Shown piece by piece: positions 45,301 to 53,675 of a stretch of DNA of 64,000 nt. Location of the stretch: NCBI GenBank assembly GCA_910583765.1, contig CAJTYS010000014.1, forward strand, positions 1 through 64,000. Reading direction: 5' to 3'. A program made the position numbers and the translations under genes. Source of the DNA: an uncultured Eubacteriales bacterium (GTDB taxonomy: Bacteria; Bacillota; Clostridia; Peptostreptococcales; Anaerovoracaceae). The notes beneath the pieces are model-generated. The model saw only the letters and a list, made by a program, of their open reading frames with translations, was not told where the DNA came from and did no database searches. The stretch's first letter is position 1. Each line of letters begins with the position of its first letter.

Positions 45301-45885
45301 TTACCCCTCTCTTTTTGCCAAGGACTGTAACAATTTGTGATTTTGAGTTTTGTATAACCCACACAGATTTTGCAATTTGCGCATATCCAACTTAGCAAAG
45401 GCTTCTCGCTCTATCCTTAAATCATCAAATAAATATGATTTCAAACCCTGTATATTTTTTAACGGAGCTATTTTGTACAGCATGTCGCAAATGGCCTTTT
45501 CTGCTGTTGCCATTTGATAAGCATAGCCATTTTCAACATGAAAAGCGACTTCCACCGGATATGCGCTGTCAGGTATGTCTCTATAAGAAAAAACACCGAA
45601 GGATGTGATATGTTGCTTGATTTTTTTCTTCCCCACAGTCGCACATGTAAAATGATATACAGCTTCTGGAATAAGATGGTGGTGTCCCAATGCGAATTCA
45701 AAAGAAAGATAAGAAGGTCCATATATGCTCGCAGCCAGACAATACCCAGGTGTAGATGGATCTGTCTCATATAATCCCCTAATGATCGGAATCAATGCGC
45801 CCGCTTCTACCATTCGTTTTATTTTTGCATTTGGATTGCGATATTCATTCAATTCATTTTTTAATATTTCAGTTGTTTTTATCAT
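45301..45885 (-). CDS. AbiEi-like antitoxin/repressor
   Basis: This 194-residue protein has a short N-terminal HTH-like part (IKRMVEAGALIPIIRGLYE), followed by CLAASIYGPSYLSFEFALGHHHLIPE and ATAEKAICDMLY, the pattern of the AbiEi antitoxin family. AbiEi binds inverted repeats at its promoter and represses the operon. It is the first gene of the pair. The leader from the predicted start point is only about 13 nt, with a weak GGTG site, so translation may be low or partly leaderless. Confidence 0.83.
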   Translation of the reverse strand: MIKTTEILKNELNEYRNPNAKIKRMVEAGALIPIIRGLYETDPSTPGYCLAASIYGPSYLSFEFALGHHHLIPEAVYHFTCATVGKKKIKQHITSFGVFSYRDIPDSAYPVEVAFHVENGYAYQMATAEKAICDMLYKIAPLKNIQGLKSYLFDDLRIEREAFAKLDMRKLQNLCGLYKTQNHKLLQSLAKREG

Positions 45886-45886
45886 A

Positions 45887-45933
45887 TTTTCACCACTTAA
45901 TGCAATTATAGTGCATCAAGTGGTGAAAATCAA
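45887..45933 (-). promoter_or_regulatory. abiE promoter within inverted-repeat operator
   Basis: Arms at 45887-45904 and 45912-45929 pair over 17 of 18 bases with a 7-bp spacer; TTTTCACCACTT and AAGTGGTGAAAA are exact complements. On the minus strand TTGATT (45928-45933), 17-bp spacer and TATAAT (45905-45910) form the promoter. Binding to the arms would cover the -10 and start point. Confidence 0.82.
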
Positions 45934-45968
45934 GTAAATAAAGCTTCTATTGTGGATTTGTTTGGGAA

Positions 45969-48900
45969 CTATTTCACCTTTCCTTTTTTCACCGAACTAT
46001 ATGCGCCATACAGTTTCGTTTTTCCCACCTGTTTGTAAGCTCTCACTTTTACAAAATACGTTTTTCTTGGTTTTACTTTTGTGATCACCTTTTTCGCTAT
46101 CTTATTCCGGTTGATGGTCACATGCTTTTTGCCTTTGGTGAATTTCTTGTTCTGCGCATAAGTGATCTGATATCCGGTGGCTTTCTTGTCTTTTTTCCAG
46201 CTTACCGTCATTTTCTTTTTAGCGGCTTTCACCTTGACCACCGTCACTTTTTTCGGCTTTACCGTGATCGCGACTTGCGCCCTAGCTTGATTATATTTTG
46301 ATGTGGCCGCCGCAGTGATGGTGATCATAGCCTTGCCAGTTCCCCTGATCGTTACCTTTCCCGCAGGGCTGACGGCTACTACTCTTGGATCACTGGATCG
46401 GTAAGTCAATTTCCCCTGGGCTTTTGCTTTGAGCCAGAACGCTTTGTCCCCATAGGTCTTCATAATGGCTTTGCCGACTCCCCATATGCGCTGGTTCGCC
46501 TTGCTGCTCTCATCGGCTGTCTTGACTGCAAAGTTTTTTGTGGCGGCTCCCGTGTAATTACCCTGCCCGGTAATGATGACAATGATGCGCCCGCTGCTAG
46601 GATCATCGCTGTAGGAAACCGTATAATCCGTTCCTTCTTCCAAGATCACGGCCCCATCGCTGACCGTGATATCTCTGACGATCACTTCACCTGCCCTGGT
46701 TTTATCCACGGTCCCGCTGATGACAGCGCCGCCGATGGATTTTGCTCTGATGGTAAAGCTTTTGCTGATTGTTCCGGTATAATTCCCTTGGCCTGTGATT
46801 TCCACGTTCGCCGTTCCTGCATCAATATGATCAAAATAATCCAGGGTGTAATCCGTCCCTTCTTTTAGCGCCTCCCCGCCATAGGTGACGGTCACATCAG
46901 GCCGCTGTGCCTTTCCATTGTAAACGCAGACTTCTGGCTCCAATGACACATGATTTTCATTTAACGTGGTGACGAACTTGCCGGTGAGTGCTCGTTCCTT
47001 TTCAGCTTGAAAACCGTATATTTCTTCTGTGCTGACACAAGTTTCATCTTCATACCACCCGGCAAATTCTGTGTCTGCCTGCTCGTAGGCCCTTAAAGTC
47101 ACTTCATCTCCACGCACATAAATGCCATCGCCGGTCACATCGCCATTGCCTTCCGCTGTTACGTTGATTTGAATGGATTTCCAATCCGCGCTCCCTACTC
47201 CGATGCTTTCAAATGGAATCTGGTTTTCCTGCGCATAGACTTCGGCATAGGAATTGGTATATCCATAAATCGTCAGCTGGTCACACTTTCTAAATGCGTT
47301 ATATTCTATGAACCTCACGCTTTCTGGGATCTCGACCCTTGTTAAAGCTGTGTTTCCTTCAAAAGCACAGCTTCCGATCTCTTCCATGCCATCAGGGAAG
47401 GAAAGGCTTTCCAGGCCAGTGCAATATTCAAAAGATCCACCGTCGATCTTCTTTAAATTCGCACCAAAGGTTACGCATTTTAAATTCTTACAGCTACTAA
47501 ACGCCCAGGCTTTGATTTCCGTTATGCTATCTGGAAGCGTGATTTGTTCAAGGCCCGTGCAGTTCGCAAGCAGTGCTGTGATCACCTCTGTTATTCCCTC
47601 TTCAAAGGTCACTTTTTTCAGGCCTTTACAAAGCGTGAAGACCCCGTCATAGTTTCCCCATTCGCCAGCGTCATACGTGGTCAGACTTTTGGGAATCTCG
47701 ATTTCTGTCAATGCATCACATTTGTAAAAACTCCCTTCGCCAATGGATTCCAGGTTTTTAGGCAGGTTTACATTTTTTAATTTTTCGCACCCAGAAAAGG
47801 CATCCTTTCCAATTGTTGTAAGACCATCCGGCAATGTGGCTTCTTCCAGATTAGCGCAGCCATAAAACGCATTTGCCCCAATCTCTTTTAATCCTTTATT
47901 AAATGTTACATGTCGTAGATTTTCGCAACCCCAAAATGCCATCCCCCCTACTTTCATTATACTGTCAGGGATCACGATTTCTTCAAGACCCGTACAATTT
48001 TCCAGCAACTCCGCCATGATCACTGTCGTTCCTTCTTCAAAGGTTACTTTCTTCAGTCCCTCACAAAACCGGAAGGCTCCACCATAAGTTCCCCCATAAC
48101 CACCATCATAGTTTATCAAACTCTTAGGAATTTCGATTTCCGTTAATGCATTACACTTTCCAAAACTCCCGATTCCAATTGACTCCAGGTTCCTTGATAG
48201 TTTTGCTGTCCTTAGCTTCGTACAGCCAGAAAACGCACTTGTTTCTATTGTCGTCACGCTATCCGGCAATACCACCTCTTCTAGGCTAGTACAGTTATAA
48301 AAGGAATCATTTCCTACCACCTTTAGATTCTTGCCGAATGACACACGTTTTAAATTTTCACAACCATCAAATGCCATTCCCCCTATTTTCGTTACACTGT
48401 CTGGAATCACGATCTCTTCAAGGCCCGTACAATTTGCGAAGAGGCCTCCCAAAACTGTCGTTGTTCCCTCCTCAAAAGTCACTTTCTTTAAACCTTTGCA
48501 AAACCGGAAAGCTCCTGCAGCATTTCCACCATAACCGCTCTCATACGCTGTCAGACTTTTTGGGATCTCAATTTCTGTCAATGCGTTACATTGCGCAAAA
48601 CAGCCATTTCCAACTGATACCAAATTTCTTGATAATTTTACCATTTTCAAATTCTCACACCTAGAAAATGCACCTGGTTCTATTGTCATCACGCTATCTG
48701 GCATTAAGAGTTCTTCCAATCCACTGCAATAGTCGAATGCGCTGCTGCCTATTATCGCTACACTATCCGGTAGCAAGAGTTCTTTCAATCCAACGCAATA
48801 GTCGAACGCATTGCTGCCTATTGTCTTCAAATTCTTACCGAAATCTATATACTTTAAATTTTTACATCCATTAAAGGCACTTCCTTTGATTTCTGTTATA

Positions 48901-49532
48901 CTGTCAGGAAGAGTAATTTCCTCCAGACCCGTACAGCTCTCAAATAGGCTTACAATGACCGATGTGGTCCCTGCTTCAAATCTCACTTCTTTTAAACTTT
49001 CACAATATTGAAAGGGCCCTGGCTCTTGCTCTCCGATGATCCCCTCATACCATTCAACTTTTTCCAAACTCTTAGGAATCTCGATTTCCGTCAGTGCCTT
49101 ACAATTCCGAAAGCTTCCCTGCCCAATGGTTTTCAGGTTCTTAGGCAGTGTGACCATCCGCAAATTCTGGCAATCACAAAAAGCATAAGGCATCAATGTG
49201 GTCAAGGTGTCGGGAAGCGTGACACTGGTCAGGCTTCCGCAATCTGCAAAAGCCATCGAACTGATGGTGACCACGGGAACGCCCGCTATGCTGTCTGGAA
49301 CATGCACCGTTCCATTAGTGTTGGCCAGGCTCGCATCCGTCACCTGCACGATGGCTCCTGTGGTTTTGTTGAATTTCACGCTCCCGCCAAGCGCCGCCAC
49401 TTCTATGTCAACGACCTCTCCTTTTTGTTCTTCACCAATAATGACATCCATTCCAAAACAAAAGCTATGGGCAGCCAGTATGACCGCAAATAGAAATGTG
49501 TAAATCATCACACGATATAATTTCTTGTTCAT
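45969..49532 (-). CDS. giant leucine-rich-repeat (BspA/LRR_5) surface protein with Ig-like and FN3 domains
   Basis: The protein is 1187 residues from the ATG at 49532, with GGAGG six bases upstream. A signal peptide (about 1-28) leads into some thirty LRR_5 repeats to about residue 740 (typical unit: NCTGLEEIVIPDSVTKIGGM). They are grouped in a larger unit marked by ALTEIEIPKSL that recurs four times, the last two intervals being exactly 145 residues. Next come an InlB-like B repeat (ADTEFAGWYEDETCV), two repeats with GxGNYTGxxxKxF, a Big-like domain and a C-terminal fibronectin-III-like domain (KKMTVSWKKDKKATGYQITY). No LPxTG or membrane anchor is visible. BspA-like proteins bind host or matrix ligands. 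Confidence 0.85.
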   Translation of the reverse strand: MNKKLYRVMIYTFLFAVILAAHSFCFGMDVIIGEEQKGEVVDIEVAALGGSVKFNKTTGAIVQVTDASLANTNGTVHVPDSIAGVPVVTISSMAFADCGSLTSVTLPDTLTTLMPYAFCDCQNLRMVTLPKNLKTIGQGSFRNCKALTEIEIPKSLEKVEWYEGIIGEQEPGPFQYCESLKEVRFEAGTTSVIVSLFESCTGLEEITLPDSITEIKGSAFNGCKNLKYIDFGKNLKTIGSNAFDYCVGLKELLLPDSVAIIGSSAFDYCSGLEELLMPDSVMTIEPGAFSRCENLKMVKLSRNLVSVGNGCFAQCNALTEIEIPKSLTAYESGYGGNAAGAFRFCKGLKKVTFEEGTTTVLGGLFANCTGLEEIVIPDSVTKIGGMAFDGCENLKRVSFGKNLKVVGNDSFYNCTSLEEVVLPDSVTTIETSAFSGCTKLRTAKLSRNLESIGIGSFGKCNALTEIEIPKSLINYDGGYGGTYGGAFRFCEGLKKVTFEEGTTVIMAELLENCTGLEEIVIPDSIMKVGGMAFWGCENLRHVTFNKGLKEIGANAFYGCANLEEATLPDGLTTIGKDAFSGCEKLKNVNLPKNLESIGEGSFYKCDALTEIEIPKSLTTYDAGEWGNYDGVFTLCKGLKKVTFEEGITEVITALLANCTGLEQITLPDSITEIKAWAFSSCKNLKCVTFGANLKKIDGGSFEYCTGLESLSFPDGMEEIGSCAFEGNTALTRVEIPESVRFIEYNAFRKCDQLTIYGYTNSYAEVYAQENQIPFESIGVGSADWKSIQINVTAEGNGDVTGDGIYVRGDEVTLRAYEQADTEFAGWYEDETCVSTEEIYGFQAEKERALTGKFVTTLNENHVSLEPEVCVYNGKAQRPDVTVTYGGEALKEGTDYTLDYFDHIDAGTANVEITGQGNYTGTISKSFTIRAKSIGGAVISGTVDKTRAGEVIVRDITVSDGAVILEEGTDYTVSYSDDPSSGRIIVIITGQGNYTGAATKNFAVKTADESSKANQRIWGVGKAIMKTYGDKAFWLKAKAQGKLTYRSSDPRVVAVSPAGKVTIRGTGKAMITITAAATSKYNQARAQVAITVKPKKVTVVKVKAAKKKMTVSWKKDKKATGYQITYAQNKKFTKGKKHVTINRNKIAKKVITKVKPRKTYFVKVRAYKQVGKTKLYGAYSSVKKGKVK

Positions 49533-49994
49533 TTTCATCCTCCGTTGTTTTTCATTTGCACATCTTCAATATATATATTATAAATCTATATTTTATATAT
49601 AGTTAAGAATTTATTATATTTATACTATCACTTTTTATCAACTATTACAATAGCATGTCATATTTTGCGAAAACAAACATCTAAACATTGTTCATGCCTT
49701 GGCCAATGCGTAGTGCACAAAGAAGTCACAGGAGTCATCCCACCAATAAATCCAAAAATTAAGGAGAAAAATTGTGTAAAAGGCAGGAAAAGTCTTTGAA
49801 AATTTCAATTGTACGCTGTAAGAGCAGCACAGGCACTCATTGAAGGGTGCCTTTTATATTTCTGCTAACCAAACCATCATCTGTCATCTTTTCTCTTGAA
49901 GTGAAGATAGAAAAACCTCGGCAAGTGATTCATCTAGACACCGCTCACGTCTTAACCAACGCATGGCTTACAGGAAAACATACACGCAAAAAGC

Positions 49995-50038
49995 ATTTTA
50001 CCACCAAACGGGATTATTTTTGGATTTGGTGGTAAAAT
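49995..50038. repeat. hairpin repeat copy 1
   Basis: ATTTTACCACCAAA (49995-50008) and its exact complement (50025-50038) enclose a 16-nt loop ending TTTTTGGA. The same design recurs at 50161-50202. Confidence 0.8.
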
Positions 50039-50160
50039 TTTAGAGTAAAAAGTAATATTTTGTATATTAAAGTAATACAATTGGATATCATTATATTTAT
50101 GGAATTAAAATCATGAAAAATAGACTGATTTTTTCTTGAAATTGTGATGCTTCTGTGAAG

Positions 50161-50202
50161 TTTTACCACCAAACAAAATATTTTTTGGATTTGGCGGTAA
50201 AA
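50161..50202. repeat. hairpin repeat copy 2
   Basis: TTTTACCACCAAA (50161-50173) and TTTGGCGGTAAAA (50190-50202) pair with one wobble around a 16-nt loop that also ends in TTTTTTGGA. Arm sequence and loop length match copy 1, 166 bp away. Confidence 0.8.
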
Positions 50203-50254
50203 CCCGCGAACTCTCTAATCCTCAACCCTCAAACATCCCAACAGAACACAGCCC

Positions 50255-50425
50255 AAGTCGCAAGATCATGCTGGATTTCTTGCTGGCTCCGCTTCTGTCG
50301 GCATCAGTATTTGTCGAGGTCACTACTCAATAGCCATGACCTCGCTTTGATAGCTTGCGGCCTCTTTCTACTTGCGACTTTTACCCCTGCCGCCAGCCAA
50401 ACCTCAATCCGCCTGCGACAAATAC
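50255..50425. repeat. cluster of interlocking inverted repeats
   Basis: Four complementary pairs occur in 170 bp: AAGTCGCAAG (50255) with CTTGCGACTT (50371); GCTGGC (50282) with GCCAGC (near 50393); GTATTTGTCG (50307) with CGACAAATAC (50416); CGAGGTCA (50315) with TGACCTCG (50337). The last forms a simple hairpin; the others cross each other. The right edge overlaps the 3' end of the LytTR gene. Confidence 0.55.
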
Positions 50426-51159
50426 TTCTGGTAAAGCTCCATGATCTCCTTGTAATAGGTCTTGCTGATCTCACAGCTAAAATCATTTTCCCAGGAAAAC
50501 ACAGGCTTCCAGATGTTTCTCCGCTCCTTCTGAATGTCCTTCACCTTTTTCAGATTCACAGCAAAAGATTTGTGGCACCGGACAAAATATGGCTCATTGA
50601 TTTCTCGCAGGGTCATGTCTATGGTCTGACGAGGCAGACGGTAACTCTTTGTCCCAGCATAAAGATAGCAGTCCCTGCCCATGGCTTCCAAACCCAAGAT
50701 GGTTTCTGCGTCAATGAGTTTCACGTCCTGATCTGTTTTGAAAGGGATGATTCGCTTCAATTTCTTCGGCTTCGCTTCCCGCCCCAGGGTTTCCAATAGC
50801 GGTCCGATGCGCTGTCTCACAGTTCCCTCGGAAATCGGTTTGACCAAATAACTGTAGCAATGATATTCCTGAAACGCGTCCAGCTGTCCCATGGAATATC
50901 CTGTGACAAAGACAATGGGCGTCAGGATATAACGCTGGCACTCCCTGATTTTCTCCGCCAAGGTAAATCCATCCATGTGGGGCAGCTGCCGGTCAATGAA
51001 AATGATGTGGATCCGTTTTTTCTGACTCTTGATGTGCTCTAGAGCTTCCGGCCCATCTGAAAACACAGCGCAGGAAAGCCTTGGCTGGATCCTCTTTAAA
51101 ATATGCAGCAGTGCTTTTGCGTCCCGTTCATCATCCTCAATGATTATCCCTTTTAGCAT
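50404..51159 (-). CDS. LytTR-family response regulator (AgrA-like)
   Basis: This 251-residue protein has a receiver domain with acidic residues at 9-10, phospho-acceptor Asp56 in IIFIDRQLPHMDGF and Lys in YLVKPIS. A C-terminal LytTR DNA-binding domain follows (about 145-245), with LIDAETILGLEAMGRDCYLY and FVRCHKSFAVNLKKVKDI. AgrA-type regulators bind paired direct repeats in the agr promoter. It is divergent from agrB across a 152-bp spacer, and GGAGGACAAC precedes the ATG. Its partner kinase is probably the AgrC-like protein at 51987-53258. Confidence 0.9.
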   Translation of the reverse strand: MLKGIIIEDDERDAKALLHILKRIQPRLSCAVFSDGPEALEHIKSQKKRIHIIFIDRQLPHMDGFTLAEKIRECQRYILTPIVFVTGYSMGQLDAFQEYHCYSYLVKPISEGTVRQRIGPLLETLGREAKPKKLKRIIPFKTDQDVKLIDAETILGLEAMGRDCYLYAGTKSYRLPRQTIDMTLREINEPYFVRCHKSFAVNLKKVKDIQKERRNIWKPVFSWENDFSCEISKTYYKEIMELYQKYLSQAD

Positions 51160-51209
51160 GTTGTCCTCCTATTTCCATCCTGAGACTGTCGTTTCATGGC
51201 ATATTTTGC

Positions 51210-51255
51210 AATTTCGTATCAAATGTATTGAATTTCGGGAGTTATATTTTATGAT
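51210..51255 (+). promoter_or_regulatory. candidate agrBD promoter with 21-bp-spaced direct repeats
   Basis: AATTTCG occurs at 51210-51216 and 51231-51237, exactly 21 bp apart, which is the usual spacing for two LytTR half sites on one face of the helix. TTGAAT (51228-51233), 16-bp spacer and TATGAT (51250-51255) form a plausible promoter for agrB, with the second repeat overlapping the -35. The repeat does not obviously match the S. aureus AgrA consensus. Confidence 0.5.
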
Positions 51256-51311
51256 TTAGAAGAAATAACCGCTGCGGTATTTTCACAGTCTGAATAAAGA
51301 AGGTGATGAAA

Positions 51312-51899
51312 ATGACAAAGCTCAAAGACGCACTTTTGTCACAGCCTGATATCAGCGATCTGGATCAGTTGAAAATTTCCTATGCCCTTGAACTTTTGCG
51401 CAACGAATCCATCAAAACTGTCTTATATTGCGCGTTCTTCCTTGCCATAGGATATCTGCCGGCGCTGCTTTTATGCATAGCGATCTCCTGTACAGTGCGC
51501 GTTTTTTCGGGCGGCATTCATATGAAAACAAACATAGGGTGCTTTGTCATGGGGTTCATTATGCTTTGCGGGGAAATCCTGCTGCTTCCTTCCCTGCCTC
51601 TGCCTCAACTGGCATACATGGCCTTGTTGTGGATCAGCATCGCTATCATCTGCCTATTGTCCCCCATCGCCTCTTACAAGCGTCCCTTCAAAACACAAAA
51701 GCGCTATGCGCTGTGCAAGAAATGGGCCGTTTTATTCAGCATTGCTTGGGGGCTGGCGCTGACCTTTTGCTTCCAGCCTTCCTTGCCGCAGCACTGCGGG
51801 GTCTGGTATTTGGTCATACAGGCGATCCAGCTGGTATGCCAATCCATCTATCGTTATTACAAAAATACAAATCCGATTGGAGGTCAAAATCATGTTTAA
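51312..51899 (+). CDS. agrB: AgrB-like peptide-processing protease/transporter
   Basis: The protein is 195 residues from the ATG at 51312 (AAGGTGATG upstream; an earlier GTG and ATG are in frame). It has about five membrane helices and the catalytic motif RVFSGGIHMKTNIGC with His70 and Cys77, seven residues apart as in AgrB of staphylococci. AgrB cuts AgrD at its C-terminal side, forms the cyclic thioester or ester, and helps export. Its 3' end overlaps agrD by eight bases. Confidence 0.93.
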   Translation: MTKLKDALLSQPDISDLDQLKISYALELLRNESIKTVLYCAFFLAIGYLPALLLCIAISCTVRVFSGGIHMKTNIGCFVMGFIMLCGEILLLPSLPLPQLAYMALLWISIAIICLLSPIASYKRPFKTQKRYALCKKWAVLFSIAWGLALTFCFQPSLPQHCGVWYLVIQAIQLVCQSIYRYYKNTNPIGGQNHV

Positions 51900-52026
51900 A
51901 AAAATCATCAATTCCGTTTTACCAGTTTTCGCTCTTACATTGGTCGCACTGGCTGATATGGCAACGTCCACTTCTACGTTCTTTTATCATGGCGAACCGG
52001 ATTGTCCAGAAGAATTAATGAAATAA
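51892..52026 (+). CDS. agrD: AgrD autoinducing peptide precursor, Ser-lactone type
   Basis: A 44-residue peptide with an N-terminal amphipathic helix (FKKIINSVLPVFALTLVALA), a central TSTSTFFY and an acidic C-terminal tail HGEPDCPEELMK, the three-part layout of AgrD. The tail matches the AgrB recognition region (E-P-x-x-P-x-E-L type). No cysteine precedes it at the ring position; the only cysteine lies inside the tail. The ring is therefore likely closed by Ser30 or Ser28-type hydroxyl as a lactone, giving a ring such as STFFY. GGAGG lies upstream of the ATG inside agrB. The 3' end overlaps the convergent agrC-like gene by 40 bp. Confidence 0.88.
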   Translation: MFKKIINSVLPVFALTLVALADMATSTSTFFYHGEPDCPEELMK

Positions 52027-53258
52027 ATTTTTACCATGATAATATCTTCATTTTGCCGAATCTCTAGCTTCCCGCCATACCGTTCGGCAATTGTTTTTAC
52101 ATTGAAAAGGCCATACCCCCGCAAATGGCCTTTTTTGGTGGAGGCTCCCAATTCTGCCATTTGTCCTGTGCCAAGAAAACGCTCGGATAAGGAGTTTATC
52201 GTTTGGATAAACACAAATCTTTCCCTTCTTCCAATTTCAAAGAAGACCTTCCTCTGCTCATCATTCATTAGTTCCACAGCTTCAAACGCATTATCGAGCA
52301 AATTACCTACAAGCTCTACTATTTCTGTCTGCGCACATGGGAACTCCACTGTTTCACTTACCAACATACTTAAAAGAATCCCCTTTTGTTCAGCCTCTTT
52401 CCGTTTACTATGTAATACCGCAGATAGAATGCCATCTCCTGCATAAACAGTACCCCGATAGGCATCGTCTCTTGAAATCAGTTGTTCTATGTATCCCTTT
52501 GCAGCTTGTACTTGCTGTGCGCTTTCGTCTCCATCGAGAATCACCTGAAGTGTTTTAAGATGTTTAGAGAACTCATGTTGTTCCGCAGCCATTTGTTGAA
52601 GAAATCCCTCTTTTAACTCCATTAGGAGTTTTTGATTCTTTAATTCTTCTGCCTGCTGTTGATTTTTCATTAACTTGAAGGCTAATATCAAATTAGATGC
52701 CATGGTAATAAAGACTAAAACTACAATACTAATATCAACTGTTTTTGTTTCATTCCAATTATATAACTGTGCCAACTGTATCAAAAGGAAATTTAGAGAT
52801 ATGATCCATATTCCCGCTTGATATTTTAAGTAGTATCTTCGCACCACGCTCTTCTTAGGCATGCATTTAAACACAATCAGAAAACAGAATGCTAGCAGCA
52901 ACAAATAAACTACCCGATTCCTCCCACTCTGAAAAAGTAGTGGAGAAACATAGAGTAACAGATACGTAGTAATCAATTCGACTGTAACGATTATCATTGA
53001 GCTCCAAACTGTATCAAATAATGCTTCTATAAAACTAGTCCGATACAGCAATTTTATCAAGAGGATCACCATTACAATATTGATCCCCACGTTGGCTTCT
53101 ATTTCCACCGCGTCCAGCCCAGTAGTGATTGCTGCCAGGCTCACAGCCATCCCCAAGATCTTGCGCATGTCCCAATATTGCTCTCGCAGGATGCCCAGGA
53201 CGCAGCACATGGAAAACACCTCCAGTCCAGAGGCCAAAAAATCATAGAAATAAACCAT
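51987..53258 (-). CDS. agrC: AgrC-like sensor histidine kinase
   Basis: The protein is 423 residues from the ATG at 53258; a TTG fifteen bases earlier is less likely. Six membrane helices occupy residues 1-195, the AgrC layout for peptide sensing. A short coiled region with the dimerisation His in AAEQHEFSKHLKTLQVIL is followed by an HPK10-type ATPase domain with VGNLLDNAFEAVE and GYGLFNVKTIAERYGG. It lies opposite agrBD, tail to tail, rather than downstream in the same operon. It should detect the AgrD-derived peptide and phosphorylate the LytTR regulator. Confidence 0.88.
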   Translation of the reverse strand: MVYFYDFLASGLEVFSMCCVLGILREQYWDMRKILGMAVSLAAITTGLDAVEIEANVGINIVMVILLIKLLYRTSFIEALFDTVWSSMIIVTVELITTYLLLYVSPLLFQSGRNRVVYLLLLAFCFLIVFKCMPKKSVVRRYYLKYQAGIWIISLNFLLIQLAQLYNWNETKTVDISIVVLVFITMASNLILAFKLMKNQQQAEELKNQKLLMELKEGFLQQMAAEQHEFSKHLKTLQVILDGDESAQQVQAAKGYIEQLISRDDAYRGTVYAGDGILSAVLHSKRKEAEQKGILLSMLVSETVEFPCAQTEIVELVGNLLDNAFEAVELMNDEQRKVFFEIGRRERFVFIQTINSLSERFLGTGQMAELGASTKKGHLRGYGLFNVKTIAERYGGKLEIRQNEDIIMVKIYFINSSGQSGSP

Positions 53259-53315
53259 TGCCCACCACCCCAACTTTTAGTCCTGCTGACAGGCCTGGCA
53301 TTTTTACGCATGCTT

Positions 53316-53675
53316 TTATTCAGCCCGTTCTGTCTCATAGCTGCGAAGCAACGATTTTAGGGTCACTAAACAACCACTGAGAAATTTCAGCTCCGAGGCT
53401 GAACAATCTTCCAAAATCCCAGCCAGCTCCTTTTGCAGCAGGATGTTCGTATTTTCATTGTCCACATAACCGCGGATCAATTCGTTTGGGGTAAGATCCA
53501 AAGCATTCATCACATTGACAACCAGTTCAAAGCTTGGAATGGTCTTACCGGTTTCAATATGGCTGATATGGGTATTTCCAACACCCACGATTTCTGCCAG
53601 TTTGGCCTGTGTCAAGCCCCTCTCTTTTCGTGCGGTCTTGATCCTCCTGCCTAAATCGTAATATGTGATTTTCAT
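53316..53675 (-). CDS. XRE-family helix-turn-helix regulator
   Basis: This 119-residue protein has an N-terminal HTH (about 8-65) with RERGLTQAKLAEIVGVGNTHISHIE, and a helical C-terminal part ending ETERAE. It is read toward the AgrC-like gene, 57 bp upstream of it, so the two may share a transcript. GGAG lies nine bases before the ATG. Control of the agr locus is possible but not shown. Confidence 0.85.
   Translation of the reverse strand: MKITYYDLGRRIKTARKERGLTQAKLAEIVGVGNTHISHIETGKTIPSFELVVNVMNALDLTPNELIRGYVDNENTNILLQKELAGILEDCSASELKFLSGCLVTLKSLLRSYETERAE

Larger units (their letters stand above)
49533..50403. other. 871-bp non-coding, repeat-rich AT-rich region
   Basis: No convincing gene is present between the LRR protein and the LytTR regulator. 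It begins with an AT-rich stretch (49565-49640, runs of TATATA) that likely holds the LRR gene promoter. It contains two copies of a hairpin repeat (49995-50038, 50161-50202) and a cluster of inverted repeats at 50255-50425. A short open frame at 49847-50035 lacks a ribosome binding site and resembles nothing known. Confidence 0.6.

Noticed and set aside
49847..50035. Possible small gene of 62 codons in the repeat-rich spacer.
   Set aside because: There is no ribosome binding site, it runs into the hairpin repeat, and the sequence resembles nothing known.
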